Source: Minisyncoccota bacterium (GTDB lineage: Bacteria; Patescibacteriota; Minisyncoccia; Phycocordibacterales; JAACPR01). From it: 5,197 nucleotides of DNA. Shown here piece by piece: positions 1 to 5,197 of the stretch (positions within the stretch are counted from its first letter, which is position 1; each line of letters starts with the position of its first letter). Under the pieces are notes generated by a model. The model did no database searches. It was given only the letters and a program-made list of their open reading frames with translations, and was not told where the DNA came from. The DNA is taken from positions 1 through 5,197 of the forward strand of contig JAGOTN010000031.1 of NCBI GenBank assembly GCA_018061745.1. The letters are read 5' to 3'. Made by a program: the position numbers and the translations under genes.

Positions 1-74
1 CGCACATCTTCATAATCACGCCCTTGCGCTAAACTGCTTTGTATAACAACTTGTAATTGTTTTGTTAAAATCAT
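1..74 (-). CDS. Partial N-terminus of an unidentified protein running off the left edge
   Basis: An ATG at 74-72 on the minus strand opens a frame that stays free of stops to the window edge, giving 24 complete codons that begin MILTKQLQVV and continue through a segment rich in Gln, Ser, Arg, Asp and Glu. The fragment looks like the soluble start of a protein, with no signal peptide or membrane segment. It is too short to assign a family. It would be divergent from the gene at 253, with 178 bases between the two starts. No Shine-Dalgarno sequence precedes the ATG; the bases just upstream are AT-only apart from one G. A short open frame of this size can occur by chance, so the call rests on frame openness, start position and divergent layout alone. 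Confidence 0.45.
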   Translation of the reverse strand, partial: MILTKQLQVVIQSSLAQGRDYEDV

Positions 75-141
75 TACTTATATTGTATTTTATTTTAGTT
101 TTTTAGCTATTAAATACTTAGAACAATTTTAATATTATTGT

Positions 142-170
142 TTGACTTAATATCTGCCAAGTGTTAAAAA
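142..170 (+). promoter_or_regulatory. Sigma-70-type promoter candidate for the gene at 253
   Basis: A -35 box TTGACT (142-147) is followed by a 17-base spacer and a -10 box TAAAAA (165-170) that carries the extended TG motif (162-163). Transcription would start near 177 and leave a leader of about 75 bases. Box match and spacing are good, but the AT-rich background lowers the weight of the -10. Confidence 0.5.
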
Positions 171-202
171 TCTACAGAAAATACCTCAAAAGAAATGTCA
201 TC

Positions 203-256
203 ATGCATTCGCTTCGAACATGGTGTTTGAAGTTTATGGGTATTAAAAGCACATGA
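203..256 (+). CDS. Possible 17-residue upstream ORF coupled to the gene at 253
   Basis: An ATG at 203 opens a 17-codon frame, MHSLRTWCLKFMGIKST, that ends in TGA at 254-256. The stop overlaps the ATG of the next gene in the classic ATGA arrangement (253-256), which is typical of translational coupling or of a leader peptide. A near-perfect hairpin (212-232) lies inside it. No Shine-Dalgarno sequence is seen, but none is seen at any start in this window. The frame is short enough to be chance. I do not recognise the peptide, and it lacks the runs of a single amino acid expected of an attenuation leader. Confidence 0.25.
   Translation: MHSLRTWCLKFMGIKST
212..232 (+). promoter_or_regulatory. 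Hairpin in the leader of the gene at 253
   Basis: CTTCGAACA (212-220) pairs with TGTTTGAAG (224-232) over nine pairs including one G-U, around a TGG triloop. No U-run follows, so it is not a terminator. As RNA it would sit about 20 bases before the start codon and could affect translation. As DNA it is a near-palindrome that could be an operator. Confidence 0.4.
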
Positions 257-792
257 AAAAAAGATCTGTTATTGAACTCATATGGGACCCATGTCTCGCA
301 GCAAACGACAACATGCTGGCGTATGTGGACCATGCAAATGGATCGAGAATTTGGTTACACAGATTCAAAGTAATTCGTTTGAGCAGTGAAAGACTCGCCA
401 GGGTCGAAATTGAATTTTATCGAGCACCTGAGTCTGTCCCGGAAACTGATTTCTTCAGAGATTATAAACCAATAAGCAAATTTTATATTTCCAATCACTT
501 GAAAGATCTTCAAGAGAGATTGGAAATATTTGCAGGAAAATCCGGTGCAAATCAATGCGAAGAAGGACCGTTACAAAACACTGTCTATTTTGAAATTCCA
601 CTCGCCACTGGCAAGAACTTCACAACAACAGCGATCAAGGCTGCCACTAATGCAGCCGGGTACATAACCAACGGAAACAACCTGTGGGTTAGACAATTAA
701 AAATCGTGGAAACAAAGACCGAGGTTTTTGAGAAAAATTTCGGTTGGGTGCCTTTCGAGGAATACCTTCTGCGGGAAAACGGGTACAAGTAA
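253..792 (+). CDS. Hypothetical protein, 179 residues, family not recognised
   Basis: I do not recognise this protein. It reads as a soluble mixed alpha/beta protein with no signal peptide and no membrane segment. It has many charged residues, four tryptophans (W11, W34, W145, W165) and two cysteines (C14, C102), too few and too far apart for a zinc site. A helical, charged stretch lies around residues 80-96 and an Ala/Thr-rich stretch around 124-139. The ATG at 253 is the first in frame; the alternative M21 would lose the WDP segment. There is no Shine-Dalgarno sequence (AAAAGCAC precedes the ATG). It is the only complete plus-strand gene and converges on pyrG with 39 bases between the two stops. 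Hand counts on 60-base lines give about 42% G+C against about 30% in sampled pyrG and ftsX lines, though prfB samples reach 37-40%. It has its own promoter candidate and terminator, so it is probably a single-gene unit. Confidence 0.75.
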   Translation: MKKRSVIELIWDPCLAANDNMLAYVDHANGSRIWLHRFKVIRLSSERLARVEIEFYRAPESVPETDFFRDYKPISKFYISNHLKDLQERLEIFAGKSGANQCEEGPLQNTVYFEIPLATGKNFTTTAIKAATNAAGYITNGNNLWVRQLKIVETKTEVFEKNFGWVPFEEYLLRENGYK

Positions 793-803
793 TTTTACCT
801 TCG

Positions 804-833
804 AAGTCACCTTGGAAACTCGGTGATTTTTTT
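804..833 (+). terminator. Rho-independent terminator of the plus-strand gene
   Basis: AAGTCACC (804-811) pairs with GGTGATTT (822-829), eight pairs with one G-U, around a 10-base loop. A seven-T run spans 827-833, so the last three Ts of the stem also belong to it. It starts 12 bases after the TAA at 790-792 and touches the pyrG stop codon (832-834). On the minus strand the same hairpin lacks a downstream U-run, so it does not look bidirectional. Confidence 0.75.
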
Positions 834-2466
834 ATTTCTGTTTTTTCACAGCTCTAACAAACTCTGTAAACAGAGGATGTGGTGCCAATGGCCGAGCCTT
901 AAACTCCGGATGAAATTGTGTTCCCAACATAAACGGATGATCTTTTTTTGGAAGCTCTGCAATCTCCATCAATCTTTTATCTTTCGATGTTCCAGAAAAA
1001 ATTAATCCAGCATCTTCTAATTGCGCAATATATTCTGGATTCACTTCATATCGGTGTCGATGTCTTTCTGATATAAGAGATTCTCCATACGCTTTTTCTG
1101 CAATTGTTCCTTTTCTCAAGAAGCATGGAAATTCTCCAAGTCTCATTGTTCCACCAAATTCTCCTTTTGCAATTTTTTCTTTTTGATCAGGCATCATATC
1201 TATCACACAATTTTTTCCTTCAGGATTTATTTCTGCAGTGTTTGCATCTTTTATTCCTAAAACATTTCTTGCATATTCTATTGTCATCAATTGCATTCCA
1301 TAACAAAGTCCAAGATAGGGGATTTTATTTTCTCTAACAAATTTTATCGCAGCCATCTTCCCTTCAATTCCACTTTCTCCAAATCCTCCAGGCACAATCA
1401 CTCCATCAAACTCCGATAATTCTTTTACCAACTTCGGATTATCATCATATTTTTTAGAATTAATCCAAGTTAATTTTGCTTTAACGTTTTCATAAAATGA
1501 AGAATATTTTATCGCTTCAATCACAGATAAATATGAATCTGACAAAACAAAATCTCCTGTATCAAAATATTTTCCAACCACCGCAATTTTTAATTCACTT
1601 TTTGCATTCTTTGTTTTTGAAACAAATTTTTTCCATTCACTTAAATCGGCTTTTTTATTTTTCAAATTTAATTCTTCTGCAATCATTTCTCCAAATTTAT
1701 CTTTTTCAAAGTTGATTGGTACATCATAAACACTTTCAATATCAGGTGCGGAAATTACATTTTCTTTTTGCACATTACACTGAATCGCCAACTTCTCCTT
1801 TCTTCTCATATCAAGTGGAACAGAACTTCTTGCAACAATAAAATCTGCTTGGATTCCATACGAGTTCAATTGTCGAATCGCATTTTGCGTCGGTTTCGTT
1901 TTCATTTCTCCAAGCGTACTCGGGATTGGCAAATAACTCACCATAATAAATAAAACATCTTTTGGATTTTTCAACTTCAAAACACGAGCAGCTTCCATAA
2001 ACATTATGTTTTGATAATCTCCAATCGTTCCTCCAATTTCCACGATTGTTACATCTGATTTATTTAAAATTCCAGATTTTTCATATCGACGAATTATTTC
2101 ATCTCTAATATGCGGAATTGCTTCAACACAATTTCCTCCGTACTTTCCTTGTCGTTCACGATCTATAACATGTTTATAAATCATTCCAGAAGTTAGATAA
2201 TCGGCAGTGACTAAATCTCTATTTAAAAATCTTTCGTAATTCCCCATATCCTGATCTGTTTCCAAACCAGAATTCATAACAAAAGTTTCCCCATGCTCTT
2301 TTGGATTCATTGTTCCTGCATCAACATTTAAATAAGGATCAACTTTCATCAAGTTGACCTTATTACCCATTGATTGAAGTATAGTCCCGATAGAGGCTGT
2401 ACTTATACCTTTGCCGACTCCTGACATAACTCCTCCGACAACAAAGATATATTTATGGCCTTTCAT
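832..2466 (-). CDS. pyrG: CTP synthase (glutamine-hydrolysing)
   Basis: CTP synthase makes CTP from UTP, ATP and glutamine, the last step of de novo pyrimidine nucleotide synthesis, in the cytoplasm. The 544 residues match the usual family length. The N-terminal synthetase domain (about 1-268) has the P-loop-like GGVMSGVGKG (11-20, K19), the DPYLNVDAGTM segment (43-53), the acidic ETDQDMG (69-75) and E143 in VEIGGTIGD as probable magnesium ligands. The C-terminal class I glutaminase domain (about 291-540) has the PGGFG oxyanion loop (359-363), nucleophile C388 in GLCYGMQ, and H519 and E521 in HPEF. All catalytic residues are present. GLCYGMQ replaces the more usual GxCLGMQ, and VMSGVGKG the more usual VVSSLGKG. 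Its ATG is one base beyond the ftsX stop, so it is probably translated from the prfB-ftsE-ftsX message. No Shine-Dalgarno sequence and no U-tract terminator of its own are visible; its TAA abuts the convergent terminator. Confidence 0.98.
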   Translation of the reverse strand: MKGHKYIFVVGGVMSGVGKGISTASIGTILQSMGNKVNLMKVDPYLNVDAGTMNPKEHGETFVMNSGLETDQDMGNYERFLNRDLVTADYLTSGMIYKHVIDRERQGKYGGNCVEAIPHIRDEIIRRYEKSGILNKSDVTIVEIGGTIGDYQNIMFMEAARVLKLKNPKDVLFIMVSYLPIPSTLGEMKTKPTQNAIRQLNSYGIQADFIVARSSVPLDMRRKEKLAIQCNVQKENVISAPDIESVYDVPINFEKDKFGEMIAEELNLKNKKADLSEWKKFVSKTKNAKSELKIAVVGKYFDTGDFVLSDSYLSVIEAIKYSSFYENVKAKLTWINSKKYDDNPKLVKELSEFDGVIVPGGFGESGIEGKMAAIKFVRENKIPYLGLCYGMQLMTIEYARNVLGIKDANTAEINPEGKNCVIDMMPDQKEKIAKGEFGGTMRLGEFPCFLRKGTIAEKAYGESLISERHRHRYEVNPEYIAQLEDAGLIFSGTSKDKRLMEIAELPKKDHPFMLGTQFHPEFKARPLAPHPLFTEFVRAVKKQK

Positions 2467-2467
2467 A

Positions 2468-3394
2468 TTATCTGATGCGTAGATATCTTTTAATTGCTAA
2501 GAAACTTGATATTGAACCAATCAATATTCCTGAACCAACTATTATCAAGAACATTTCTCCAAAAGAACTTATGTAGTATTCAAAAATACTTGTCTCCACA
2601 AAAAATCTTTCTGTTATTGGACCAAGCCAAAATGTTACAGGCCAGAAAATTATTAGAGTTATAACAGATGAAACAATTCCATACATTGCACCAGTTACTA
2701 AAAATGGCCCTGTAATAAAATTACTTGAAGCACCAACTAATTTCATTACGTTGATTTCATCTTTTGAAATAAACATTGCAAGTCGAATTGTGTTTAGTGT
2801 AATTAAAATAGAAATTAATATAAATATAATTGTAACAATTGCTCCTAATTTTTCTCCTGCATCAATAATTTGTCCCAATTGATCAATTGCTTGTTTATTT
2901 TGAAAATAATTTACCCTTTCAACAATACTAGTAGAACTATCAACTGGATAATTTTGTTCCAAGAAGTTTGCTACGCCTTCATATTGAGAAGGTTCTTTCG
3001 CTTTAATATTTAAAACTGCACCTAATGGATTTTCATCTAATTCATCCAATGCTTCTAATGTTTTCTGATCATTCTTGTGTCTTTCACGAAAATTTTCTAA
3101 AGCAACATCGCGAGAAATATAAGTAACAAATTCAACCTCTGGTAATTTTTCAATCGCAGTTTTTACAGCTAAAACATCTGCTTCATTTGATTCTGTTACA
3201 AAATAAACATTTACATCAACTTTTTCTTCAATTGAAACTAAAGATTTTTTCAAGAGCGCTGATGAAAAAATAACACTTCCGATAACAAATAATGTAATAA
3301 TCATTACAAGTACAGCAGATAAAGAAACAACTCCATTTCTCCAAAATTGGACGAAACCTGTTCTAAATATTCTTCTTAAATTAAGCATTAACAT
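2468..3394 (-). CDS. ftsX: Cell division protein FtsX (FtsEX membrane subunit)
   Basis: FtsX is the integral membrane partner of the ATPase FtsE. In studied bacteria FtsEX does not move a solute but transmits ATP hydrolysis to cell-wall hydrolases or their activators outside the membrane. The 308 residues show the FtsX plan: a short basic cytoplasmic start, TM1 about 22-47, an extracytoplasmic domain about 50-180, then TM2 about 184-206, TM3 about 228-250 and TM4 about 280-302, with a basic tail (IKRYLRIR). The cytoplasmic segment after TM2, with KDEINVMKLVGAS (211-223), is the typical FtsX coupling motif that contacts FtsE. The large first extracytoplasmic domain resembles the Gram-positive type, and no hydrolase partner is seen in the window. 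The start at 3394 lies 3 bases after the ftsE stop. An in-frame ATG two codons later (3388) is an equally possible start. No Shine-Dalgarno sequence is seen. Confidence 0.95.
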   Translation of the reverse strand: MLMLNLRRIFRTGFVQFWRNGVVSLSAVLVMIITLFVIGSVIFSSALLKKSLVSIEEKVDVNVYFVTESNEADVLAVKTAIEKLPEVEFVTYISRDVALENFRERHKNDQKTLEALDELDENPLGAVLNIKAKEPSQYEGVANFLEQNYPVDSSTSIVERVNYFQNKQAIDQLGQIIDAGEKLGAIVTIIFILISILITLNTIRLAMFISKDEINVMKLVGASSNFITGPFLVTGAMYGIVSSVITLIIFWPVTFWLGPITERFFVETSIFEYYISSFGEMFLIIVGSGILIGSISSFLAIKRYLRIR

Positions 3395-3397
3395 AAA

Positions 3398-4078
3398 TTA
3401 TAAAATATATTTTCCAGAAATTTCATCACGAATAATTTTACCATTTTCAACGGTAATAACGCGACGTTCCAATTGATCAATAATATGTTTATTGTGAGTT
3501 GTCAAAATAACAGTTGTACCTAAATCATTAATTTTCTTTAGAATTTGAATAATATCGTGAGTGTTTAATGGGTCTAAATTTCCAGTTGGCTCATCTGCAA
3601 CCAAAATATCTGGCTGATTTACAATTGCTCTAGCGATCGCAACCCTTTGTTGTTCTCCTCCAGAAAGTTCATTTGGAAAATTCCAAGCTTTTTTTGTTAG
3701 ACCAACTAACTCAAGAGCGTGTGGAACATCTTCTCTTATCTCCTCATCAGTTCTTCCTGCAACCTCCATAGCAAAAGCAATATTTTCAAAAATAGTTTTA
3801 TTTGAAATTAAACGAAAATCTTGAAAAATAGTTCCTATATTTCTTCTAAGTCTACAAACTTCATTTCCTTTTAGACAATGAATATCTAAAGATTCAAAAA
3901 GCACACGACCATCTGTTGGTGTTTCTTCTGCTAAAAGTAATTTAATTAATGTTGTTTTTCCTGCACCTGAATGACCAACTATAGAGACAAATTCACCAGG
4001 TTCAATTCTTAAATCAACATTTTCCAATGCGATTGTATCGTCGGGATATATTTTTGTAACGTTATCAAAGTAAATCAT
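3398..4078 (-). CDS. ftsE: Cell division ATP-binding protein FtsE
   Basis: FtsE is the cytoplasmic ABC ATPase that pairs with FtsX. The 226 residues are the normal length for this family. All ABC motifs are intact: Walker A GHSGAGKT (35-42), Q-loop Q86 in the FtsE-typical FQDFRL, signature LSGGEQQR (138-145), Walker B ILVADEP (158-164) with catalytic E163, the D-loop NLDP, and H-loop H195. The D-D-T insert before IALENV and the FQDFRL motif separate FtsE from LolD- and MacB-like relatives, and the adjacent ftsX settles the call. Its ATG (4078-4076) lies inside the end of prfB, which stops at 4065, giving a 14-base overlap in a different frame. With no Shine-Dalgarno sequence in front, ribosomes finishing prfB may feed its translation. 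ftsX follows after 3 bases. Confidence 0.97.
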   Translation of the reverse strand: MIYFDNVTKIYPDDTIALENVDLRIEPGEFVSIVGHSGAGKTTLIKLLLAEETPTDGRVLFESLDIHCLKGNEVCRLRRNIGTIFQDFRLISNKTIFENIAFAMEVAGRTDEEIREDVPHALELVGLTKKAWNFPNELSGGEQQRVAIARAIVNQPDILVADEPTGNLDPLNTHDIIQILKKINDLGTTVILTTHNKHIIDQLERRVITVENGKIIRDEISGKYIL

Positions 4079-4949
4079 TTTGTTTTGCTGATTCTATAAA
4101 TCCATCAATGTCTCCTCCTAAAACTTTTTCTATATCTCTCACTTCATAATCTGTTCTATGATCTTTTACCATTTGATAAGGATGTAAAACATAAGAACGA
4201 ATTTGATTTCCCCACTTCGCATCGGTAGTTTTTGAAATTTGCATACCGCGCTCTTTTTCTAATCGTTCTTGTTCTCTAAGATTATACACTTTTCCTCGAA
4301 TCAGTTCCAATGCTTTTTCCTTGTTTTGCAACTGACTTCTTTCTGTGTCCACAAAAGCTGATAATTTACTTGGTTTATGAACAACTCTAACAGCTGTTTC
4401 TCTTTTGTTTACATTCTGTCCACCAGGTCCGCTAGATTTTGTAAAATCAATTTCTAACTCATCTTCATCAATTTCAAAATCTGAAACTTTTTCTAATTTA
4501 GGAATAACTTCCACCATCACAAATGAAGTGTGTCTTTGCGATGCGGAATTGAAAGGTGAAATGCGAACAAGTCGGTGAACGCCGGACTCAAACTTCAGCG
4601 CACCATAAACATTTTTACCATCAATCTCATAGGTTATATTTCTGTATCCGCCGACCGTGTTTTTATTTTCATTTAAAACATGAATTCCCCAATTTTTAGA
4701 TTGCGAATAAGACACATACATTTCTGCAAGCATCCGCGCAAAATCTTCAGCATCGTCTCCACCTGCTCCTGCAAAAATTGTTAAGTGCGCACCACCTCTG
4801 TCGTATTTTCCAAAACCTTGAAGCTCATCTTTCAAATCTTGGAGATCGCGAATCATTTGTTGTGCCTTATCTTTATCAGACCAAAAATCCCCCTGTGTCA
4901 TCGCAGTTTCAATTTCTTTTATTCGTGTCTCTATATCAGATTTTTGCAT
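4065..4949 (-). CDS. prfB: Peptide chain release factor 2 (short form)
   Basis: RF2 recognises UAA and UGA in the ribosomal A site and triggers hydrolysis of peptidyl-tRNA. The codon-recognition tripeptide SPF (131-133, in LVRISPFNS) marks it as RF2 rather than RF1, and GGQ (176-178, in SSGPGGQNVNK) is the catalytic loop. The C-terminal domain with WGNQIRSYVLHP (246-257) is complete. I start it at the ATG 4949-4947: the frame stays open upstream to 5135, but that stretch encodes the tRNA-Thr and has no ATG, GTG or TTG between the tRNA and this ATG. The result is 294 residues, against about 365 for typical RF2. By eye the start aligns just after the usual +1 frameshift site, and about 45 residues of domain 1 are missing near residue 47. 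There is therefore no room for frameshift autoregulation. The stop is TGA, itself read by RF2. It overlaps ftsE by 14 bases. Confidence 0.95.
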   Translation of the reverse strand: MQKSDIETRIKEIETAMTQGDFWSDKDKAQQMIRDLQDLKDELQGFGKYDRGGAHLTIFAGAGGDDAEDFARMLAEMYVSYSQSKNWGIHVLNENKNTVGGYRNITYEIDGKNVYGALKFESGVHRLVRISPFNSASQRHTSFVMVEVIPKLEKVSDFEIDEDELEIDFTKSSGPGGQNVNKRETAVRVVHKPSKLSAFVDTERSQLQNKEKALELIRGKVYNLREQERLEKERGMQISKTTDAKWGNQIRSYVLHPYQMVKDHRTDYEVRDIEKVLGGDIDGFIESAKQNDLL

Positions 4950-4956
4950 TGAAAGT

Positions 4957-4965
4957 AGTATAACA
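4957..4965 (-). promoter_or_regulatory. Extended -10 promoter candidate just before prfB
   Basis: On the minus strand TGTTATACT (4965-4957) is a full extended -10 (TG, one base, TATACT). The box ends 7 bases before the prfB ATG, so transcription would begin at or within a base or two of the start codon and yield a leaderless mRNA. No -35 is apparent; that position falls in the 3' end of the tRNA gene. Co-transcription from the tRNA promoter is the alternative. Confidence 0.4.
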
Positions 4966-4975
4966 AATTTAATTT

Positions 4976-5050
4976 TGGAGCCGTTATCGAGGATTGAACT
5001 CGAGGCCTCCCCATTACCAATGGAGTGCTCTACCACTGAGCTATAACGGC
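4976..5050 (-). tRNA. tRNA-Thr (anticodon GGT), CCA encoded
   Basis: Read on the minus strand it folds as a complete cloverleaf: acceptor GCCGTTA (5050-5044) with TAACGGC (4986-4980), all seven pairs intact; D-stem GCTC/GAGC with loop AGTGGTA; anticodon stem CTCCA/TGGGG with one T-G pair and loop TTGGTAA; a five-base variable loop AGGCC; T-stem TCGAG/CTCGA with loop TTCAATC. The anticodon GGT (5018-5016) reads ACC and ACU, so it charges threonine. The discriminator is T (4979) and the 3' CCA is encoded (4978-4976). The body is 72 bases and 75 with CCA. It lies 26 bases upstream of prfB in the same direction and may share its transcript. Confidence 0.97.
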
Positions 5051-5066
5051 AAGTCGCAAGACCTAT

Positions 5067-5072
5067 AGTATA
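5067..5072 (-). promoter_or_regulatory. -10 box candidate for tRNA-Thr
   Basis: TATACT (5072-5067 on the minus strand) would start transcription near 5060, about 10 bases before the mature tRNA 5' end. Only a poor -35 (TTCTTT-like, in the AT tract around 5090-5096) is visible. The box and its following A match the TATACTA before prfB. Confidence 0.4.
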
Positions 5073-5093
5073 CGAAGATGAATATTTATAAAA

Positions 5094-5127
5094 GAAAAAA
5101 AGGGAGCAGCTTGCGCTACTCCCTTTT
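5094..5127 (-). terminator. Strong rho-independent terminator for the gene beyond the right edge
   Basis: GGGAG (5102-5106) pairs with CTCCC (5119-5123), then one C/A mismatch, then AGC (5108-5110) pairs with GCT (5115-5117) around a TTGC loop. On the minus strand the stem is followed by seven Ts (5101-5095), a C and more Ts. The flanking A and T runs extend the stem. A run of only four Ts follows on the plus strand, so it may work weakly in that direction. It isolates the tRNA-prfB unit from upstream transcription. Confidence 0.8.
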
Positions 5128-5129
5128 GC

Positions 5130-5143
5130 GATCAATCGTGATC
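5130..5143. repeat. Small palindrome GATCA-ATCG-TGATC
   Basis: GATCA (5130-5134) and TGATC (5139-5143) form a perfect five-pair inverted repeat around ATCG. It overlaps the TGA of the putative tail gene and precedes the terminator stem on the minus strand. It may be a minor second hairpin at the transcript end; there is no sign of a specific binding site. Confidence 0.3.
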
Positions 5144-5195
5144 AGTTCATCGTTATGTCCCTAGACGGGAGTTGTGGTTTCAAATCGTCTTTGTG
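5142..5195 (-). CDS. Possible C-terminal tail of a gene entering from the right edge
   Basis: One minus-strand frame is open from the window edge to a TGA at 5144-5142 and encodes HKDDLKPQLPSRDITMN. The stop lies about 15 bases before a strong same-direction terminator, which is what a gene end should look like. The other two minus frames carry stops (TGA and TAG) within this stretch. Seventeen residues are too few to name a family, and the terminator could instead close an RNA gene. Confidence 0.35.
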   Translation of the reverse strand, partial: HKDDLKPQLPSRDITMN

Positions 5196-5197
5196 AA

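Larger units (their letters stand above)
75..252. other. Divergent AT-rich intergenic region
   Basis: This spacer separates the left-edge minus-strand gene from the plus-strand gene at 253. Its left half is very AT-rich and probably holds the minus-strand promoter, for which I see several TAAAAT- or TACAAT-like boxes but no convincing -35. Its right half holds a plus-strand promoter candidate, a hairpin and a short upstream ORF, listed separately. A weak AT hairpin (122-127 with 137-142) is also present. Confidence 0.6.

Noticed and set aside
122..142. AT hairpin AACAAT/ATTGTT as a terminator or operator
   Set aside because: The stem is six mostly A-T pairs with a nine-base loop in very AT-rich sequence, which is expected by chance.
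195..230. A second short upstream ORF (MSSCIRFEHGV) in the leader at 195
   Set aside because: It has eleven codons, no start signal and a stop 22 bases before the main start, with no overlap; nothing separates it from chance.
355..788. Minus-strand open frames inside the gene at 253
   Set aside because: They lie opposite a longer frame that has a promoter and terminator in matching orientation, and they lack any signals of their own.
1104..1953. Plus-strand open frames of 60-77 codons inside pyrG
   Set aside because: They are antisense to a fully conserved enzyme, and their Phe/Leu/Ser-rich translations are typical of the complement of AT-rich coding DNA.
4065..4949. RF1 (prfA), RF-H or an ArfB-like rescue factor instead of RF2
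   Set aside because: The recognition tripeptide is SPF, not PxT, and the codon-recognition domain is present, unlike in RF-H or ArfB. The length also exceeds both of the latter.
832..4949. Alternative genetic code with UGA read as glycine
   Set aside because: RF2 is present with intact SPF and GGQ, prfB ends in TGA at the expected C-terminus, and no in-frame TGA is needed to complete any protein here.
4950..5135. N-terminal extension of prfB by 62 codons up to 5135
   Set aside because: The extension is the tRNA-Thr gene and its promoter region read in frame; its sequence does not resemble RF2, and the tRNA cloverleaf is complete.
1..5197. CRISPR array, insertion sequence, integrase or attachment site next to the tRNA
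   Set aside because: There are no regularly spaced repeats, no transposase or integrase frame, and no repeated copy of the tRNA 3' end in the window.

Overview
This 5.2 kb window is AT-rich bacterial chromosome dominated by housekeeping genes. Nearly everything recognisable lies on the minus strand: a tRNA-Thr(GGT) followed by the tight series prfB (release factor 2) - ftsE - ftsX - pyrG (CTP synthase). The compact layout (a 14-base overlap, then gaps of 3 and 1 bases), a shortened RF2, the lack of Shine-Dalgarno sequences and the CTP synthase motif variants suggest a small-genome lineage, possibly Patescibacteria/CPR. That placement is inference; the window contains no phylogenetic marker I can test. 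RF2 is present and prfB itself ends in TGA, so TGA is very probably a normal stop codon here.

Region by region. Bases 1-74 hold the start of a minus-strand gene that runs off the left edge. Bases 75-252 are a divergent AT-rich spacer with a good plus-strand promoter candidate, a hairpin and a 17-codon upstream ORF. Bases 253-792 encode an unrecognised 179-residue protein, the only complete plus-strand gene, closed by a rho-independent terminator that touches the end of the convergent pyrG. From 4078 down to 832 run ftsE, ftsX and pyrG, preceded by prfB (4949-4065) and tRNA-Thr (5050-4976). A strong minus-strand terminator at about 5094-5127 separates this unit from the tail of another gene at the right edge.

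How the genes work together: tRNA-Thr and RF2 serve translation. FtsE (ATPase) and FtsX (membrane permease) form the FtsEX complex, which in studied bacteria controls cell-wall hydrolysis at division. PyrG makes CTP for nucleic acid and phospholipid synthesis. The gene order suggests one growth and division transcription unit. No mobile element, CRISPR array or defence system is visible. The points most worth a second look are the short RF2 that begins just after the usual frameshift site, its possible leaderless promoter, and the orphan plus-strand gene with its coupled upstream ORF.
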